The notes beneath the pieces are model-generated. The model was given only the letters and a program-made list of their open reading frames with translations. It did no database searches and was not told where the DNA came from. The translations under genes were made by a program, and so were the position numbers. Shown piece after piece: positions 37,592-48,580 of a DNA stretch of 64,000 nucleotides (position 1 is the first letter of the stretch; each line of letters begins with the position of its first letter). Source of the DNA: Thermoleophilia bacterium UBA6103 (GTDB lineage: Bacteria; Actinomycetota; Thermoleophilia; UBA2241); the NCBI GenBank assembly GCA_002423545.1, contig DIWP01000045.1:1-64000 (forward strand), in the 5' to 3' direction.

Positions 37592-38509
37592 ATGCCCATC
37601 CCGGAGATGGAGACGATCTGGTTCAACGGCGAGCTGGTGCCCTGGCACGAGGCGCGCGTGCACGTCCTGACGCACGCGCTGCACTACGGGTCGGGCGTCT
37701 TTGAGGGCATCCGCTGCTACAAGGCCGAGAAGGGTCCCGAGGTCTTCCGCCTCACCGACCACATCAAGCGGCTGTATCGCTCGTCCAAGCTCTACTACAT
37801 GCCGATCCCGTACACACCGGAGGAGCTGCGGCACGCCACCTTCGATCTCGTGAAGTCCAACCGGCTCGATGCCTGCTACATCCGGCCGATCGTCTTCCGT
37901 GGCTACGGCGAGATGGGGCTGCTGCCGCTGACATCGTCGGTCGATGTGGCCATCGCCGCCTGGCCGTGGGGCACGTACCTCGGTGAGGAAGGCATGGCAC
38001 GCGGCGTGCGGGCCAAGTTCTCCAGCATCCAGAGCCTGGACCACACCTCGCTGGCCCGCGCCGCCAAGGCCACCGGCCAGTACCTCAACAGCATCCTCGC
38101 CAAGGTCGAGGTGACCAACGCCGGCTACGACGAGGCCATCATGCTCAACGAGCACGGCCACGTCTCCGAGGGTTCCGGCGAGAACATCTTCGTGGTGCGC
38201 GACGGCAAGGTGCTCACGCCGCCGACCGCCGACGGGGTGCTGGAGGGCATCACGCGCGACATGGTCATCGAGCTCTGCGAGGCGGAGGGGCTGCCGTTCC
38301 AGGAGCGGACGCTCACCCGCAGCGACCTGATCGTGGCCGACGAGGTCTTCTTCACCGGCACCGCCGCCGAGATCGTGCCGGTCCGCGAGATCGACCATCA
38401 CTTCATCGGCGAGCCGGGTCCGGTGACTCGGACCATGCAGGACCGCTACAAGGCCATCGTCGAGGGGCGCGACGAGGCGTTCGCCCACTACGTGGAGTAC
38501 GTGGAGTAG
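37592..38509 (+). CDS. ilvE: Branched-chain amino-acid aminotransferase
   Basis: A 305-residue class IV PLP aminotransferase for the last step of Val, Leu and Ile synthesis. Landmarks are HALHYGSGVFEGIRCYK, the Lys in ARAAKATGQYLNS, EGSGENIFVV and EVFFTGTAAEIVPV. ATG 37592 is preferred over 37538 because GAGGAGG lies 9 bases upstream and family members begin here (ETIWFNGELVPW). It is separated from leuB by the repeat/A-T-rich region. Confidence 0.93.
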   Translation: MPIPEMETIWFNGELVPWHEARVHVLTHALHYGSGVFEGIRCYKAEKGPEVFRLTDHIKRLYRSSKLYYMPIPYTPEELRHATFDLVKSNRLDACYIRPIVFRGYGEMGLLPLTSSVDVAIAAWPWGTYLGEEGMARGVRAKFSSIQSLDHTSLARAAKATGQYLNSILAKVEVTNAGYDEAIMLNEHGHVSEGSGENIFVVRDGKVLTPPTADGVLEGITRDMVIELCEAEGLPFQERTLTRSDLIVADEVFFTGTAAEIVPVREIDHHFIGEPGPVTRTMQDRYKAIVEGRDEAFAHYVEYVE

Positions 38510-38526
38510 CAGGCGGGAGGCCCACC

Positions 38527-40229
<1,703 letters not shown>

Positions 40230-40233
<4 letters not shown>

Positions 40234-41066
40234 GCCAGACATCCGACGCCATCGCCGGCCTGCCGTTCGGCCGCTGCCGGCTGGAGGGCGAGGAGCACTT
40301 CTGCATCTTCGCGGGGCGGACCGTGCGGCTGCTCGACCGGCCTGCCTGGGACCCGGAGGCCGCGATCGTGCGGACCGTGGCGCTGTCGAACGTCACCATC
40401 GTCGCGCCGGTGCAGCCGACCAAGGTCATCGCCGTCGGCCTCAACTACCAGGCGCACGTCGAAGAGGTCCGCGAGCACACCGGTGTCGACGCAGCCGGGG
40501 CTGGGACCGGGACCGGGACCGGCGCGAAAGCGGAGCCGATCCTGTTCATGAAGCCGCCGTCGTCGGTCATCGGGCCGGGCGACGAGATAGTCCTCCCGGT
40601 CCGCTCGACGCGCGTCGACTACGAGGCCGAACTGGTGCTGGTGGTCGGCCGCCGCTGCAAGGACCTCACGCCCGAGACGGCTGCCGAAGCCGTCGCCGGC
40701 TACACCTGCGGCAACGACGTGACCGCCCGCGACCTGCAGCAGCTCGACGGCCAGTGGACCCGGGCCAAGAGCTTCGACACGTTCTGCCCGCTGGGGCCGT
40801 GGATGGTCCGCGACCTGCCCCAGCCGACGGCAGCGGTCACCACGCGCATCAACAACGAGGTGGTGCAGCGCGGCGCCGTCGGCGAGATGATCGTGGCGCC
40901 GCTCGACCTGCTCGTGTTCGTGAGCGGCATCATGACGCTCGAACCGGGCGACGTGATCATGACCGGCACTCCACGGGGCGTGGGCCCCATCGCCGCCGGC
41001 CAGCGCGTGACGGTCGCCGTCGACGGCATCGGCATGCTGACCAATCCGGTGGTGACCGCGATCTGA
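40230..41066 (+). CDS. Fumarylacetoacetate hydrolase-family protein
   Basis: A 278-residue FAH-fold protein. VIAVGLNYQAHVEEV, PILFMKPPSSVIGPGDEIVL, DYEAELVLVVGRRC (metal Glu residues), GYTCGNDVTARDLQ and FDTFCPLGPWM are the family motifs. Members hydrolyse or decarboxylate beta-diketone-like acids such as fumarylpyruvate or oxaloacetate; the substrate is not decidable here. A GT-rich insert (residues about 86-100, AAGAGTGTGTGAKAE) lies in a loop. Coupled to cimA by an ATGA overlap; a housekeeping or repair role next to cimA is possible but speculative. Confidence 0.87.
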
Positions 41067-41084
41067 CGGCCGGGAGCCGCCGGT

Positions 41085-41114
41085 GGTGACCGGCGGCGGC
41101 GGGAGCGGTAGAAT
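41085..41114 (+). promoter_or_regulatory. Promoter candidate for dnaE
   Basis: TAGAAT at 41109-41114 lies 10 bases before the dnaE ATG, matching the arrangement at the leu leader. The -35 region (GGTGAC at 41085-41090, 18 bases away) is weak. A near-leaderless dnaE message is implied. Confidence 0.4.
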
Positions 41115-41124
41115 CGGGGCACCG

Positions 41125-44100
41125 ATGGACTCCAGCTTCGTGCACCTCCACGTCCACTCCGAGTACTCGCTGCTCGACGGTGCCTGCCGCGTGCGGGACC
41201 TGGTGGCACGCGTCAAGGAGCTGGGCATGCCGGCGGTGGCCATCACCGATCACGGCTCACTGGCCAGTGCCGTGCAGTTCTACCGCACCGCCACCGCCGA
41301 GGGCGTCAAGCCGATCCTCGGCGTAGAGCTGTACGTCGTGGCCGACCGCTTCGACCGCAGCAAGTCACGCGGCGAGGAGCGTACCCACCTGACCCTGCTG
41401 GCCGAGAACGAGACCGGCTGGAAGAACCTCATGGCGCTCTCCACAGCGGCGTACCTGGAGGGCTACTTCTTCAAGCCGCGCGCCGACTGGTCGCTGCTCG
41501 AGCAGCACCACGAGGGTGTCATCTGTCTCACCGGCTGCCTCACCGGCAAGGCGTCGCGGCTCCTGAGGGAGGGCAACGACGAGGCGGCCCTGGTCGAGGT
41601 CCAGAAGCTGGCGGCGCTGTTCGGCCCCCAGAACACGTTCGTGGAGATGCAGGACGCCGGCATGCCCGAGCAGCGTGCGTTGTTGCCGAAGTTCGCCATC
41701 CTCGCGAAGCAGGCCGGTCTGCGCACGGTGGCCACCAACGACGTGCACTACCTCTGCCACGAGGATGCCCACGCGCACGACGCGCTGCTGTGCATCCAGA
41801 CCCAGAGCTGCCTGGCCGAGGACAAGTCGAAGCGGATGAGCTTCTCCACCGACGAGTTCTACCTCAAGACGGCCGAGGAGATGCGCGAGCGCTTCGCGGC
41901 CTATCCGGACGCCTGCGACGTCACGCTGGAGATCGCCGAGCGCTGTAACGTCGAGCTCAAGCTCAAGCAGCTGCTCCTGCCGGCTTACCCGGTGCCGGAG
42001 GGGCACACCGAGACGAGCTACCTGCGCGAGCAGTGCGAGGAGGGGGTCCGGCGAAGGTACGGAGCGGACCCCTCGGCCGAGGTCAGGGAACGTCTCGACT
42101 ACGAGCTCGGCGTCATCAACGAGATGGGCTTCGACGCCTACTTCCTCATCGTCTGGGACTTCGTCAAGTTCGCCCGGGACAACGACATCGCCGTCGGGCC
42201 GGGACGCGGCTCCGCGGCCGGCAGCATCGTCGCCTACTCGCTGGGCATCACCGACATCGATCCGCTCAAGTACGGCCTGCTCTTCGAGCGTTTCCTCAAC
42301 CCGGGGCGCAAGAGCATGCCCGACATCGACATGGACTTCGAGGTCGCCCGCCGCGGTGAGGTCATCGAGTACGTGGCGCAGAAGTACGGTCGCGACCGGG
42401 TGGCACAGATCATCACCTTCGGCACCATGGCGGCGCGGGCGGCGGTCCGCGACGCCGCCCGCGTGCTGAGCCTGCCGTATGCCGTCGGCGACCGCATCGC
42501 CAAGATGATCCCGGAGAAGGCGCCGCCGGCGACCTTCGCGGAGGCGATGGCGCCCGGCAGCGAGCTGGCGAAGGCCTACGAGGCCGACGAGCAGGTCGAG
42601 CAGGTCGTCGACCTCGCCCGGGCGCTCGAGGGCATCATCCGCAACGACAGCATCCACGCGGCCGGGGTGGTCATCAGCGACCGGCCGCTCACCGAGTTCG
42701 TGCCCCTGCAGCAGAAGGGCGACGCCGAGGTGGTCACCCAGTTCGGCATGGGCGACGTGGAGCAGATCGGCCTGCTCAAGATGGACTTCCTCGGCCTGCG
42801 CAACCTCGACGTCATGAAGGCGGCACTGGATCTCATCGAGGAGAGCACGGGGGAGCGCATCGATCTCACGGCGCTCCCCCTCGACGACGCCAGAACGTAC
42901 GCCATGCTACGCAAGGGCGACAGCGAGGGCGTCTTCCAGTTCGAGAGCAGCGGCATGCAGGGCGCCCTGCGCGAGGTCGGTCCCACCGAGTTCGAGGACC
43001 TCATCGCCATCGTCGCCCTCTTCCGGCCCGGGCCGGCCTCGTACATCCCCACCTACGCGCGCAACAAGCGCGATCCAAAGGGCATCAAGTACGACGACGA
43101 GCGCCTCAGGCCCATCCTGGAGCCCACCAACGGTGTGACGATCTACCAGGAGCAGTACATGGCGATCGCCCGCCAGCTCGGCGGCTTCTCGCCGGCCCAG
43201 GCGGACGACCTGCGCAAGGCCATCGGCAAGAAGAACAAGGAGCTCATGGCCAGCCTGCGGGAGCCCCTCATGGAGGGCCTGCGGCAGAGCGGTATCCCCG
43301 ACCGGGTGGCGGAGAAGCTCTGGAGCGACTTCGAGGCCACCGGTGACTACTCTTTCAACAAGAGCCACGCCGCCTGCTACGCCATGATCGCGTACCGCAC
43401 CGCCTGGCTGAAGGCGAACCATCCGGTCGAGTACATGGCGGCGCTCATCAGCAGCGTCATGAACACCAAGGACAAGGTGCCCTTCTACGTCAACAAGTGC
43501 CACGAGATGGGCATCCGGGTGCTGCCGCCGGACGTCAACGAGAGCGGCGTCAGCTTCGCCGTCGTCGAGGGACGCATCCGCTTCGGCCTCAACGCCGTCA
43601 AGGGCATCGGCGAGAAGGCGATCGAGGCGATCGTCAGAGCGCGCGACGCCGGCGGACGATTCACGTCCATCTACGACTTCTGCGCCCGCGTCGACACAGC
43701 GGCGGTCAACAAGCGGGCCCTGGAGGCGCTCATCAAGTGCGGCGCCCTGGACAGCACCGGCGACTCGCGCCAGGGCATGCTGACCGCCCTGCCACAGGCC
43801 ATGGCCGAGGGCGAGCGGCGGCGCAAGGCACGCGCCATCGGGCAGACCGACCTGTTCGGCATGCTGCTGGACGGTCCCGGCGGGCCTGCCGCGGACGACG
43901 ACGGCGCGACCGGCGGCGGACCGTCCGCTGAGGGCGGCGCGGCTGTGGTGGGCGCCCGCCCGGCGGCCGGCGAGGCGATGATGCCGCACCCGCCGGTGCC
44001 GGCAGAGGAGTTCGACCGCGACCGGCTGCTGGCCTTCGAGAAGGAGGTGCTCGGCCTCTACGTCTCTTCGCACCCTCTCGAGGGCCTGCGCGACCAGTTG

Positions 44101-44649
44101 CACGGGGAGATCGAGGTGCCGGTGACCAGGCTCCCCGACGCGCGCGACGGCGCCTTCGTGTGGAGCGGCGGGCTGGTCGCAGGACTGCAGCGGCGGGCGA
44201 TGAAGAACGGCAACACGATGGCGGTGTTCCGTCTGGAGGACGTCGACGGCGGCTGCGAGGTCCTGGCGTTCGGCGACGTCTACGAGAAGTGCCGCGAGGT
44301 CCTCGTCGAGGACGAGGTGATCAAGGTGCGCGGCCGCGTCGACCGCAAGGGCGAGGGAGACGTGAAGCTCATCGCCGCCGAGGTCAAGCGGTTCGGGGGC
44401 GTCAGCGAGACGCGGCCGCTCAACGTGGTGGTCGATGCCGAGCGGGCGCAGGCCGGCCTCTTCGACGAACTGCACCAGATCCTGGCCGACTTCCCGGGGT
44501 CGGTCCCCGTGGTCTTGACGATGGTCACGCGCGACGGTCGGGCCAGGCTGCGGGTCGGCGACGGCCTGCGGGTCTCGCCGGCCGGCGGCCTCTACGCGGA
44601 GCTCAAGGCGCTGCTGGGAGAAAGCTGCATCGAGGTGGGTGGATCATGA
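41125..44649 (+). CDS. dnaE: DNA polymerase III alpha subunit
   Basis: The replicative polymerase catalytic subunit, 1174 residues, in the cytoplasm. Order: PHP domain (FVHLHVHSEYSLLDG at the start), palm with the catalytic Asp pair in PDIDMDF (399-405), tandem helix-hairpin-helix region (INKRALEALIKCGALD-like), and C-terminal OB domain (GLVAGLQRRAMKNGNTMAVF). An Ala/Gly/Pro-rich insert near 915-965 separates the HhH region from the beta-binding/OB part. ATG 41125 starts right after a TAGAAT box. Placed, unusually, inside the amino-acid cluster; its stop overlaps hisZ. Confidence 0.95.
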   Translation: MDSSFVHLHVHSEYSLLDGACRVRDLVARVKELGMPAVAITDHGSLASAVQFYRTATAEGVKPILGVELYVVADRFDRSKSRGEERTHLTLLAENETGWKNLMALSTAAYLEGYFFKPRADWSLLEQHHEGVICLTGCLTGKASRLLREGNDEAALVEVQKLAALFGPQNTFVEMQDAGMPEQRALLPKFAILAKQAGLRTVATNDVHYLCHEDAHAHDALLCIQTQSCLAEDKSKRMSFSTDEFYLKTAEEMRERFAAYPDACDVTLEIAERCNVELKLKQLLLPAYPVPEGHTETSYLREQCEEGVRRRYGADPSAEVRERLDYELGVINEMGFDAYFLIVWDFVKFARDNDIAVGPGRGSAAGSIVAYSLGITDIDPLKYGLLFERFLNPGRKSMPDIDMDFEVARRGEVIEYVAQKYGRDRVAQIITFGTMAARAAVRDAARVLSLPYAVGDRIAKMIPEKAPPATFAEAMAPGSELAKAYEADEQVEQVVDLARALEGIIRNDSIHAAGVVISDRPLTEFVPLQQKGDAEVVTQFGMGDVEQIGLLKMDFLGLRNLDVMKAALDLIEESTGERIDLTALPLDDARTYAMLRKGDSEGVFQFESSGMQGALREVGPTEFEDLIAIVALFRPGPASYIPTYARNKRDPKGIKYDDERLRPILEPTNGVTIYQEQYMAIARQLGGFSPAQADDLRKAIGKKNKELMASLREPLMEGLRQSGIPDRVAEKLWSDFEATGDYSFNKSHAACYAMIAYRTAWLKANHPVEYMAALISSVMNTKDKVPFYVNKCHEMGIRVLPPDVNESGVSFAVVEGRIRFGLNAVKGIGEKAIEAIVRARDAGGRFTSIYDFCARVDTAAVNKRALEALIKCGALDSTGDSRQGMLTALPQAMAEGERRRKARAIGQTDLFGMLLDGPGGPAADDDGATGGGPSAEGGAAVVGARPAAGEAMMPHPPVPAEEFDRDRLLAFEKEVLGLYVSSHPLEGLRDQLHGEIEVPVTRLPDARDGAFVWSGGLVAGLQRRAMKNGNTMAVFRLEDVDGGCEVLAFGDVYEKCREVLVEDEVIKVRGRVDRKGEGDVKLIAAEVKRFGGVSETRPLNVVVDAERAQAGLFDELHQILADFPGSVPVVLTMVTRDGRARLRVGDGLRVSPAGGLYAELKALLGESCIEVGGS

Positions 44650-45842
44650 TCCCGGAGGGGATGCGAGACCTGTTGCCGGCCGAGGCAGAGGCGCTGCGTG
44701 GCTTGGGCGACATCATGCGGCGACGGTGCGCCGCGTACGGCTACGGAGAGGTGAGCACCCCGGTGCTGGAGTTCGCCGCGACCTTCGAGAAGGCCGACGA
44801 CGATGCCCTGCTGGCCGGCTACCGAGTCTTCGACGAGCAGGGTCAGGCGCTCATGCTGCGCACCGACATGACCGTGCCGATCGCGCGGCTGGCCGCCGAC
44901 CGCTATCGCGATCGCCCGCTGCCGATGCGGCTCTGCTACGTGGAGGACTCGTTCCGCCTGCAGGCGGCCTCGCGCGGCTTGGACGGCGAGTTCACGCAGG
45001 CCGGCGCCGAGCTGATCGGCATGGCATCGGCGGCCGCCGATGCCGAGTGCGTGGCGCTGCTCTGCGATTGTCTGCGCGCCGCCGGTCTGCCGCGCTTCCG
45101 GGTGGCGGTCGGCACCGTGGCGTTCCACGGCGCGCTCGTCGAGGCGCTGGGACTGCCCGACGATCAGGAAGACGCCCTCATGGAGGCGCTGGCCGAGCGC
45201 GACTATCCGCTGCTCGAGTCGATCCTCAACAACGCCGGGGCCGACGACGACGCCGCGCAGGCGCTGCAGCGTGCCCTGCAGCTCGGCGGCGGCCACGAGG
45301 CGATCGCCCAAGCCCGGCGGCTGGTGGGCTCGGCGGGCCGGGCCACCGTCGATCGTCTCGAGGAGGTGCGGGAGCTGGTCGAACAGGCCGGCTTCGAAGA
45401 CCTCGTCGACATCGACTTCGGCCTCTATCCCGAGTTCGCCTACTACACCGGCCTGCTCGTGGAGGCGTATGCCCCCGGCGTCGGTCTGCCGATCGCCGCC
45501 GGCGGACGGTACGACGAGCTGCTGGCGGGCTTTGATCGGCCGGCGCCGGCGGTCGGCTTCGCTATCTCGCTCGACCGGCTCACGCTGGCTCTGGAGGAGG
45601 CCGGCGCGGCTCCGCGGCCGCCGGACCGGCCGCTGACGTTCGCCGGCGGCTTCGCCGAGCCGGAGCTGTGCGCCGAGCTGCGTGCTGCCGGCGTGGCGGT
45701 CATGGCCGTGCCGGACGACGAGCGTCCGCTGCGGGCCCCGTCGCTGCGCCGGGAGCAGGGCGACTGGGTGCTGGAGGCGGCCGACGGCGGCGTCACGCGC
45801 GGCTCCCTGCGGGACGTGCGCCGGGCGCTGGGCCTCGGCTGA
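44646..45842 (+). CDS. hisZ: ATP phosphoribosyltransferase regulatory subunit
   Basis: A 398-residue paralogue of histidyl-tRNA synthetase catalytic core, used as a regulatory subunit for short-form HisG. It has class II landmarks LRTDMTVPIARLAADRYRD, RLCYVEDSFRLQ, LDGEFTQAGAELIG and GGRYDELLAGFDRPAPAVGF but lacks an anticodon-binding domain. The first 320 residues are typical; the remainder (TFAGGFAEPELCAELRAAGV...) is the variable HisZ tail. Coupled to dnaE (ATGA). Its expected partner, HisG-S, should be the next gene, but that gene is degenerate (see 45859-46602). Confidence 0.88.
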   Translation: MIPEGMRDLLPAEAEALRGLGDIMRRRCAAYGYGEVSTPVLEFAATFEKADDDALLAGYRVFDEQGQALMLRTDMTVPIARLAADRYRDRPLPMRLCYVEDSFRLQAASRGLDGEFTQAGAELIGMASAAADAECVALLCDCLRAAGLPRFRVAVGTVAFHGALVEALGLPDDQEDALMEALAERDYPLLESILNNAGADDDAAQALQRALQLGGGHEAIAQARRLVGSAGRATVDRLEEVRELVEQAGFEDLVDIDFGLYPEFAYYTGLLVEAYAPGVGLPIAAGGRYDELLAGFDRPAPAVGFAISLDRLTLALEEAGAAPRPPDRPLTFAGGFAEPELCAELRAAGVAVMAVPDDERPLRAPSLRREQGDWVLEAADGGVTRGSLRDVRRALGLG

Positions 45843-45858
45843 CCGGCGGGGAGTGATC

Positions 45859-46602
45859 GTGGACGGCGACGGAGCAGCGCGTGGATCGGGTGTCGAGCCG
45901 ATCACCGTCCGTCTGGCGCTCTCGCTCGAGCCGGGTCTGCGTCCTCTCCAGAGGGCCCTTGGTGCCGCCGCGGCTGCAGACGCCGGCGCAGCGGCGGACG
46001 CCGGCACCGATGAGGGGACGCCGGTGTCCGGGCCGTCAGTGTCCGGCGACGGTCTGCTCGTGGTGCCGGCCGACCCATGGGACGTCCCGGTCCTGGTCGA
46101 GCGTGGCGTGGTCGACTGCGGCGTGGTCGCCCGCCACATCCTGGCGGAGCTCGAGGCCGATGTGGTCCAGCTCGCCGACCTCGGCATCGCCGGCAGCCGT
46201 CTGGCGCTTGTGATGCCGGCGGTGATGACGGATCTGCCGAGCGCTCGTCGGCCGCGCATCGCCACGACGCACCCCACCGTCACGCGCCGGCACTTCGCCC
46301 GGCGTGGCAGGCAGGTCGAGATCCTGGCCCTGCGGCGCGCGGCCGCGGATGCCGTCGTGCTTGGAGCCGCCGATGCCGCCGTGATGGTGCTCGGTCCGGA
46401 CGAGACGCGCGCAGCGCACGGTCTTCTTGTGCGCGAGGAGCTGCTCGGCGGCGGCGTCCGGCTGATCGCCAGCCGTTCGGCCCGTGTCGTGCGGCCGGCC
46501 GCGATGCAGGCGGCGCTGGACGCTGTACGCGCGGCCGCAGGCGCCGACGCGCGACCCGCGTCCGGAGCGGCTCGACGAGAGGAGCGCCATGCTGCACCTT
46601 GA
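45859..46602 (+). CDS. Degenerate short-form HisG-like protein
   Basis: 247 residues between hisZ and hisD, the normal position of short-form hisG. The fold pattern is recognisable: VRLALSLEPGLRPLQRAL, then DVPVLVERGVVDCGVVARHI, LADLGIAGSRLALVMP and RPRIATTHPTVTRRHFARRG. Key catalytic parts are lost: the canonical GSVE-x-AP segment is RRAAADAVV, and the PRPP loop (normally D-x-V-x-TG-x-TL) is VMVLGPDETRAA. An Ala/Asp-rich insert occupies residues about 38-60. GTG 45859 has GGGGAG 5-6 bases upstream. It is probably catalytically inactive; it might still bind HisZ. Its last 14 bases overlap the hisD start. Confidence 0.7.
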   Translation: MDGDGAARGSGVEPITVRLALSLEPGLRPLQRALGAAAAADAGAAADAGTDEGTPVSGPSVSGDGLLVVPADPWDVPVLVERGVVDCGVVARHILAELEADVVQLADLGIAGSRLALVMPAVMTDLPSARRPRIATTHPTVTRRHFARRGRQVEILALRRAAADAVVLGAADAAVMVLGPDETRAAHGLLVREELLGGGVRLIASRSARVVRPAAMQAALDAVRAAAGADARPASGAARREERHAAP

Positions 46603-47887
46603 CCTGTCCCAGGGGGTCGCGGCGGTGGTGGCCCGGCTGCGGGATCTGGCGCCGCCGGCCGCGGACATCCGCAGCGCTGTGGAAGACATCGTCGCGGACG
46701 TGTGCGCGCGCGGCGACGAGGCGGTGCGCGCGCTCACCCACCGTCTCGACGGCGTCGAGCTGTCCGAGGACTACGCCGTCCCCGCCGCTGACCTGGAGGC
46801 GGCCCTGGCCGGGCTGGCGGCGGATCTGCGCCGGGCGCTCGAGCTGGCGGCGGCCAACGTCCGCGCCTATCACGAGCACGAGTCCGCCGCGTCGTGGGAG
46901 ATCACATTGCCACAGGGCCAGAGCGTTGGGCAGCGGGTGGTGCCGGTGCAGGCCGCAGGGCTCTACGTGCCCGGCGGCCTGGCCGACTACCCGTCGTCGG
47001 TGATCATGACCGCCACGCCGGCGCTGGTGGCCGGTGTCGAGCGCCTGGTGCTCTGTTCCCCGCCGCGGCCCGGCGGCGGCGTCGCGGAAGGCGTGGCCGG
47101 GGCCTGCGCCCTGCTTGGCGTGCGGCATGTGTACCCCATCGGCGGCGCCCAGGCGGTGGCCGCCATGGCGTTCGGCACGGCCTGCGTGCCGCGCTGCGAC
47201 GTCATCGTGGGTCCGGGCAACGCGTACGTCACCGAGGCCAAGCGCCAGCTCACCGGGGTGGTCGCCATCGACGGCCTGGCCGGACCCAGCGAAGTGGTGA
47301 TCGTGGCCGAGCCGGGTGTCGAGCCGGAGTGGCTGGCCGCCGATCTCCTGGCGCAGGCGGAACACGGCGCCGGCGCGATGGCGGTCCTGGTGGATGTCGG
47401 CGGCGCCCTGACGGCGCCGGTCGGCGCCGCCGTCGAGGACCTGGCCGGCCGGTGGGGGCTGCCGCACGATCAGGTGGCGCTTGTCCACTGCCGCGACCGG
47501 GCGACGGCGCTGGAGCTCATCGACGCGTTCGCGCCCGAGCATCTGGAGCTTCACGTCGACGACGCCCGCGAGCTCCTGGCCGGCGTGCACAACGCCGGCG
47601 CCGTGTTCCTCGGTCCGCGTGCCGCCACCGCGTTCGCAGACTACGTCGCCGGCACCAATCATGTGCTGCCCACCGGCGGCGCGGCGCGCTTTGGGCAGGG
47701 CCTCTCGGTCACCGATTTCCAGAAGCGCATCGCCGTGGTGGAGATCGATGCCGCCGCCGCCGCCGCGCTGGCGCCGCCGACGGTCGCCATCGCCGAGGAG
47801 GAAGGGCTGGTGGCACATGCGTGGTCGGCACGGGTCCGTGCCGGCGGCTCAGGAGGGGGGTGGCGCCCATCGGCAGACGGCAGGTAG
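46589..47887 (+). CDS. hisD: Histidinol dehydrogenase
   Basis: Carries out the last two oxidations to histidine with NAD+ and zinc. 432 residues: YVPGGLADYPSSVIM, GPGNAYVTEAKRQLTG, DGLAGPSEVVIVAEP, QAEHGAGAMAV with a zinc His, FAPEHLELHV and NHVLPTGGAARFGQGLSVTDF are all present. ATG 46589 is chosen for GAGAGGAG just upstream and for the family N-terminus; an earlier in-frame opening (46484) has no site. Overlaps the HisG-like gene by 14 bases. Confidence 0.94.
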   Translation: MLHLDLSQGVAAVVARLRDLAPPAADIRSAVEDIVADVCARGDEAVRALTHRLDGVELSEDYAVPAADLEAALAGLAADLRRALELAAANVRAYHEHESAASWEITLPQGQSVGQRVVPVQAAGLYVPGGLADYPSSVIMTATPALVAGVERLVLCSPPRPGGGVAEGVAGACALLGVRHVYPIGGAQAVAAMAFGTACVPRCDVIVGPGNAYVTEAKRQLTGVVAIDGLAGPSEVVIVAEPGVEPEWLAADLLAQAEHGAGAMAVLVDVGGALTAPVGAAVEDLAGRWGLPHDQVALVHCRDRATALELIDAFAPEHLELHVDDARELLAGVHNAGAVFLGPRAATAFADYVAGTNHVLPTGGAARFGQGLSVTDFQKRIAVVEIDAAAAAALAPPTVAIAEEEGLVAHAWSARVRAGGSGGGWRPSADGR

Positions 47888-47983
47888 ACGGCTCGTGGTC
47901 GCGAAGAACGGCGCACAGGCCACAGGCCGCCACACACCCGTTGCGGCCGCCGGCCCACCGGTCCGGGAGAGAGGCGATCGTCC

Positions 47984-48580
47984 ATGAGTGAAGTGAGGCG
48001 CCGCGCGCAGGTGGCGCGCGCGACCAAAGAGACAGACATCGAGCTCGACCTGACGCTCGACGGCGGCGGCGCGGCCGACGTGGAGACCGGGATCGGCTTC
48101 TTCGACCACATGCTCGAGCTGTTCGCGCATCACGGCCGCTTCGACCTGCGGCTGCGCGCCGCCGGCGACCTCGACGTCGACGGGCATCACACCGTCGAGG
48201 ATGTCGGTCTGGTGCTGGGCCAGGCCTTCGCCGAAGCGCTCGGCGACAAGCGCGGCATCGCCCGCTACGCCTGGTGCGCCCTGCCGATGGACGAGGCCCT
48301 GGCGCTGGTGGCCCTCGACATCTCCGGCCGACCGTACCTGGTGCACGACCTGAAGCTCGGCGGCATCCGTATCGGCGGCTTCGACGCCGAGCTGACCGGG
48401 CACTTCCTGCGCTCGTTCGCCACCCGTGCCGGTCTCACGCTGCACGTCCGGCTGTTGTCCGGCGACGATCCGCACCACATCGTGGAGGCGGTCTTCAAGG
48501 GCGTGGCCCGGGCGCTGGCGACAGCCTGCGCGGTGGTCGACCGCGGCGGCGACGTCCCGTCGACCAAGGGCACGCTCTGA
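47984..48580 (+). CDS. hisB: Imidazoleglycerol-phosphate dehydratase
   Basis: A 198-residue monofunctional IGP dehydratase with the manganese-binding repeats ETGIGFFDHMLELFAHHG, DGHHTVEDVGLVLGQAF and GDDPHHIVEAVFKGVARAL. There is no histidinol-phosphatase domain. GAGAGAGG precedes the ATG. About 95 bases of spacer separate it from hisD. The stop overlaps the probable CTG start of hisH. Confidence 0.95.
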   Translation: MSEVRRRAQVARATKETDIELDLTLDGGGAADVETGIGFFDHMLELFAHHGRFDLRLRAAGDLDVDGHHTVEDVGLVLGQAFAEALGDKRGIARYAWCALPMDEALALVALDISGRPYLVHDLKLGGIRIGGFDAELTGHFLRSFATRAGLTLHVRLLSGDDPHHIVEAVFKGVARALATACAVVDRGGDVPSTKGTL

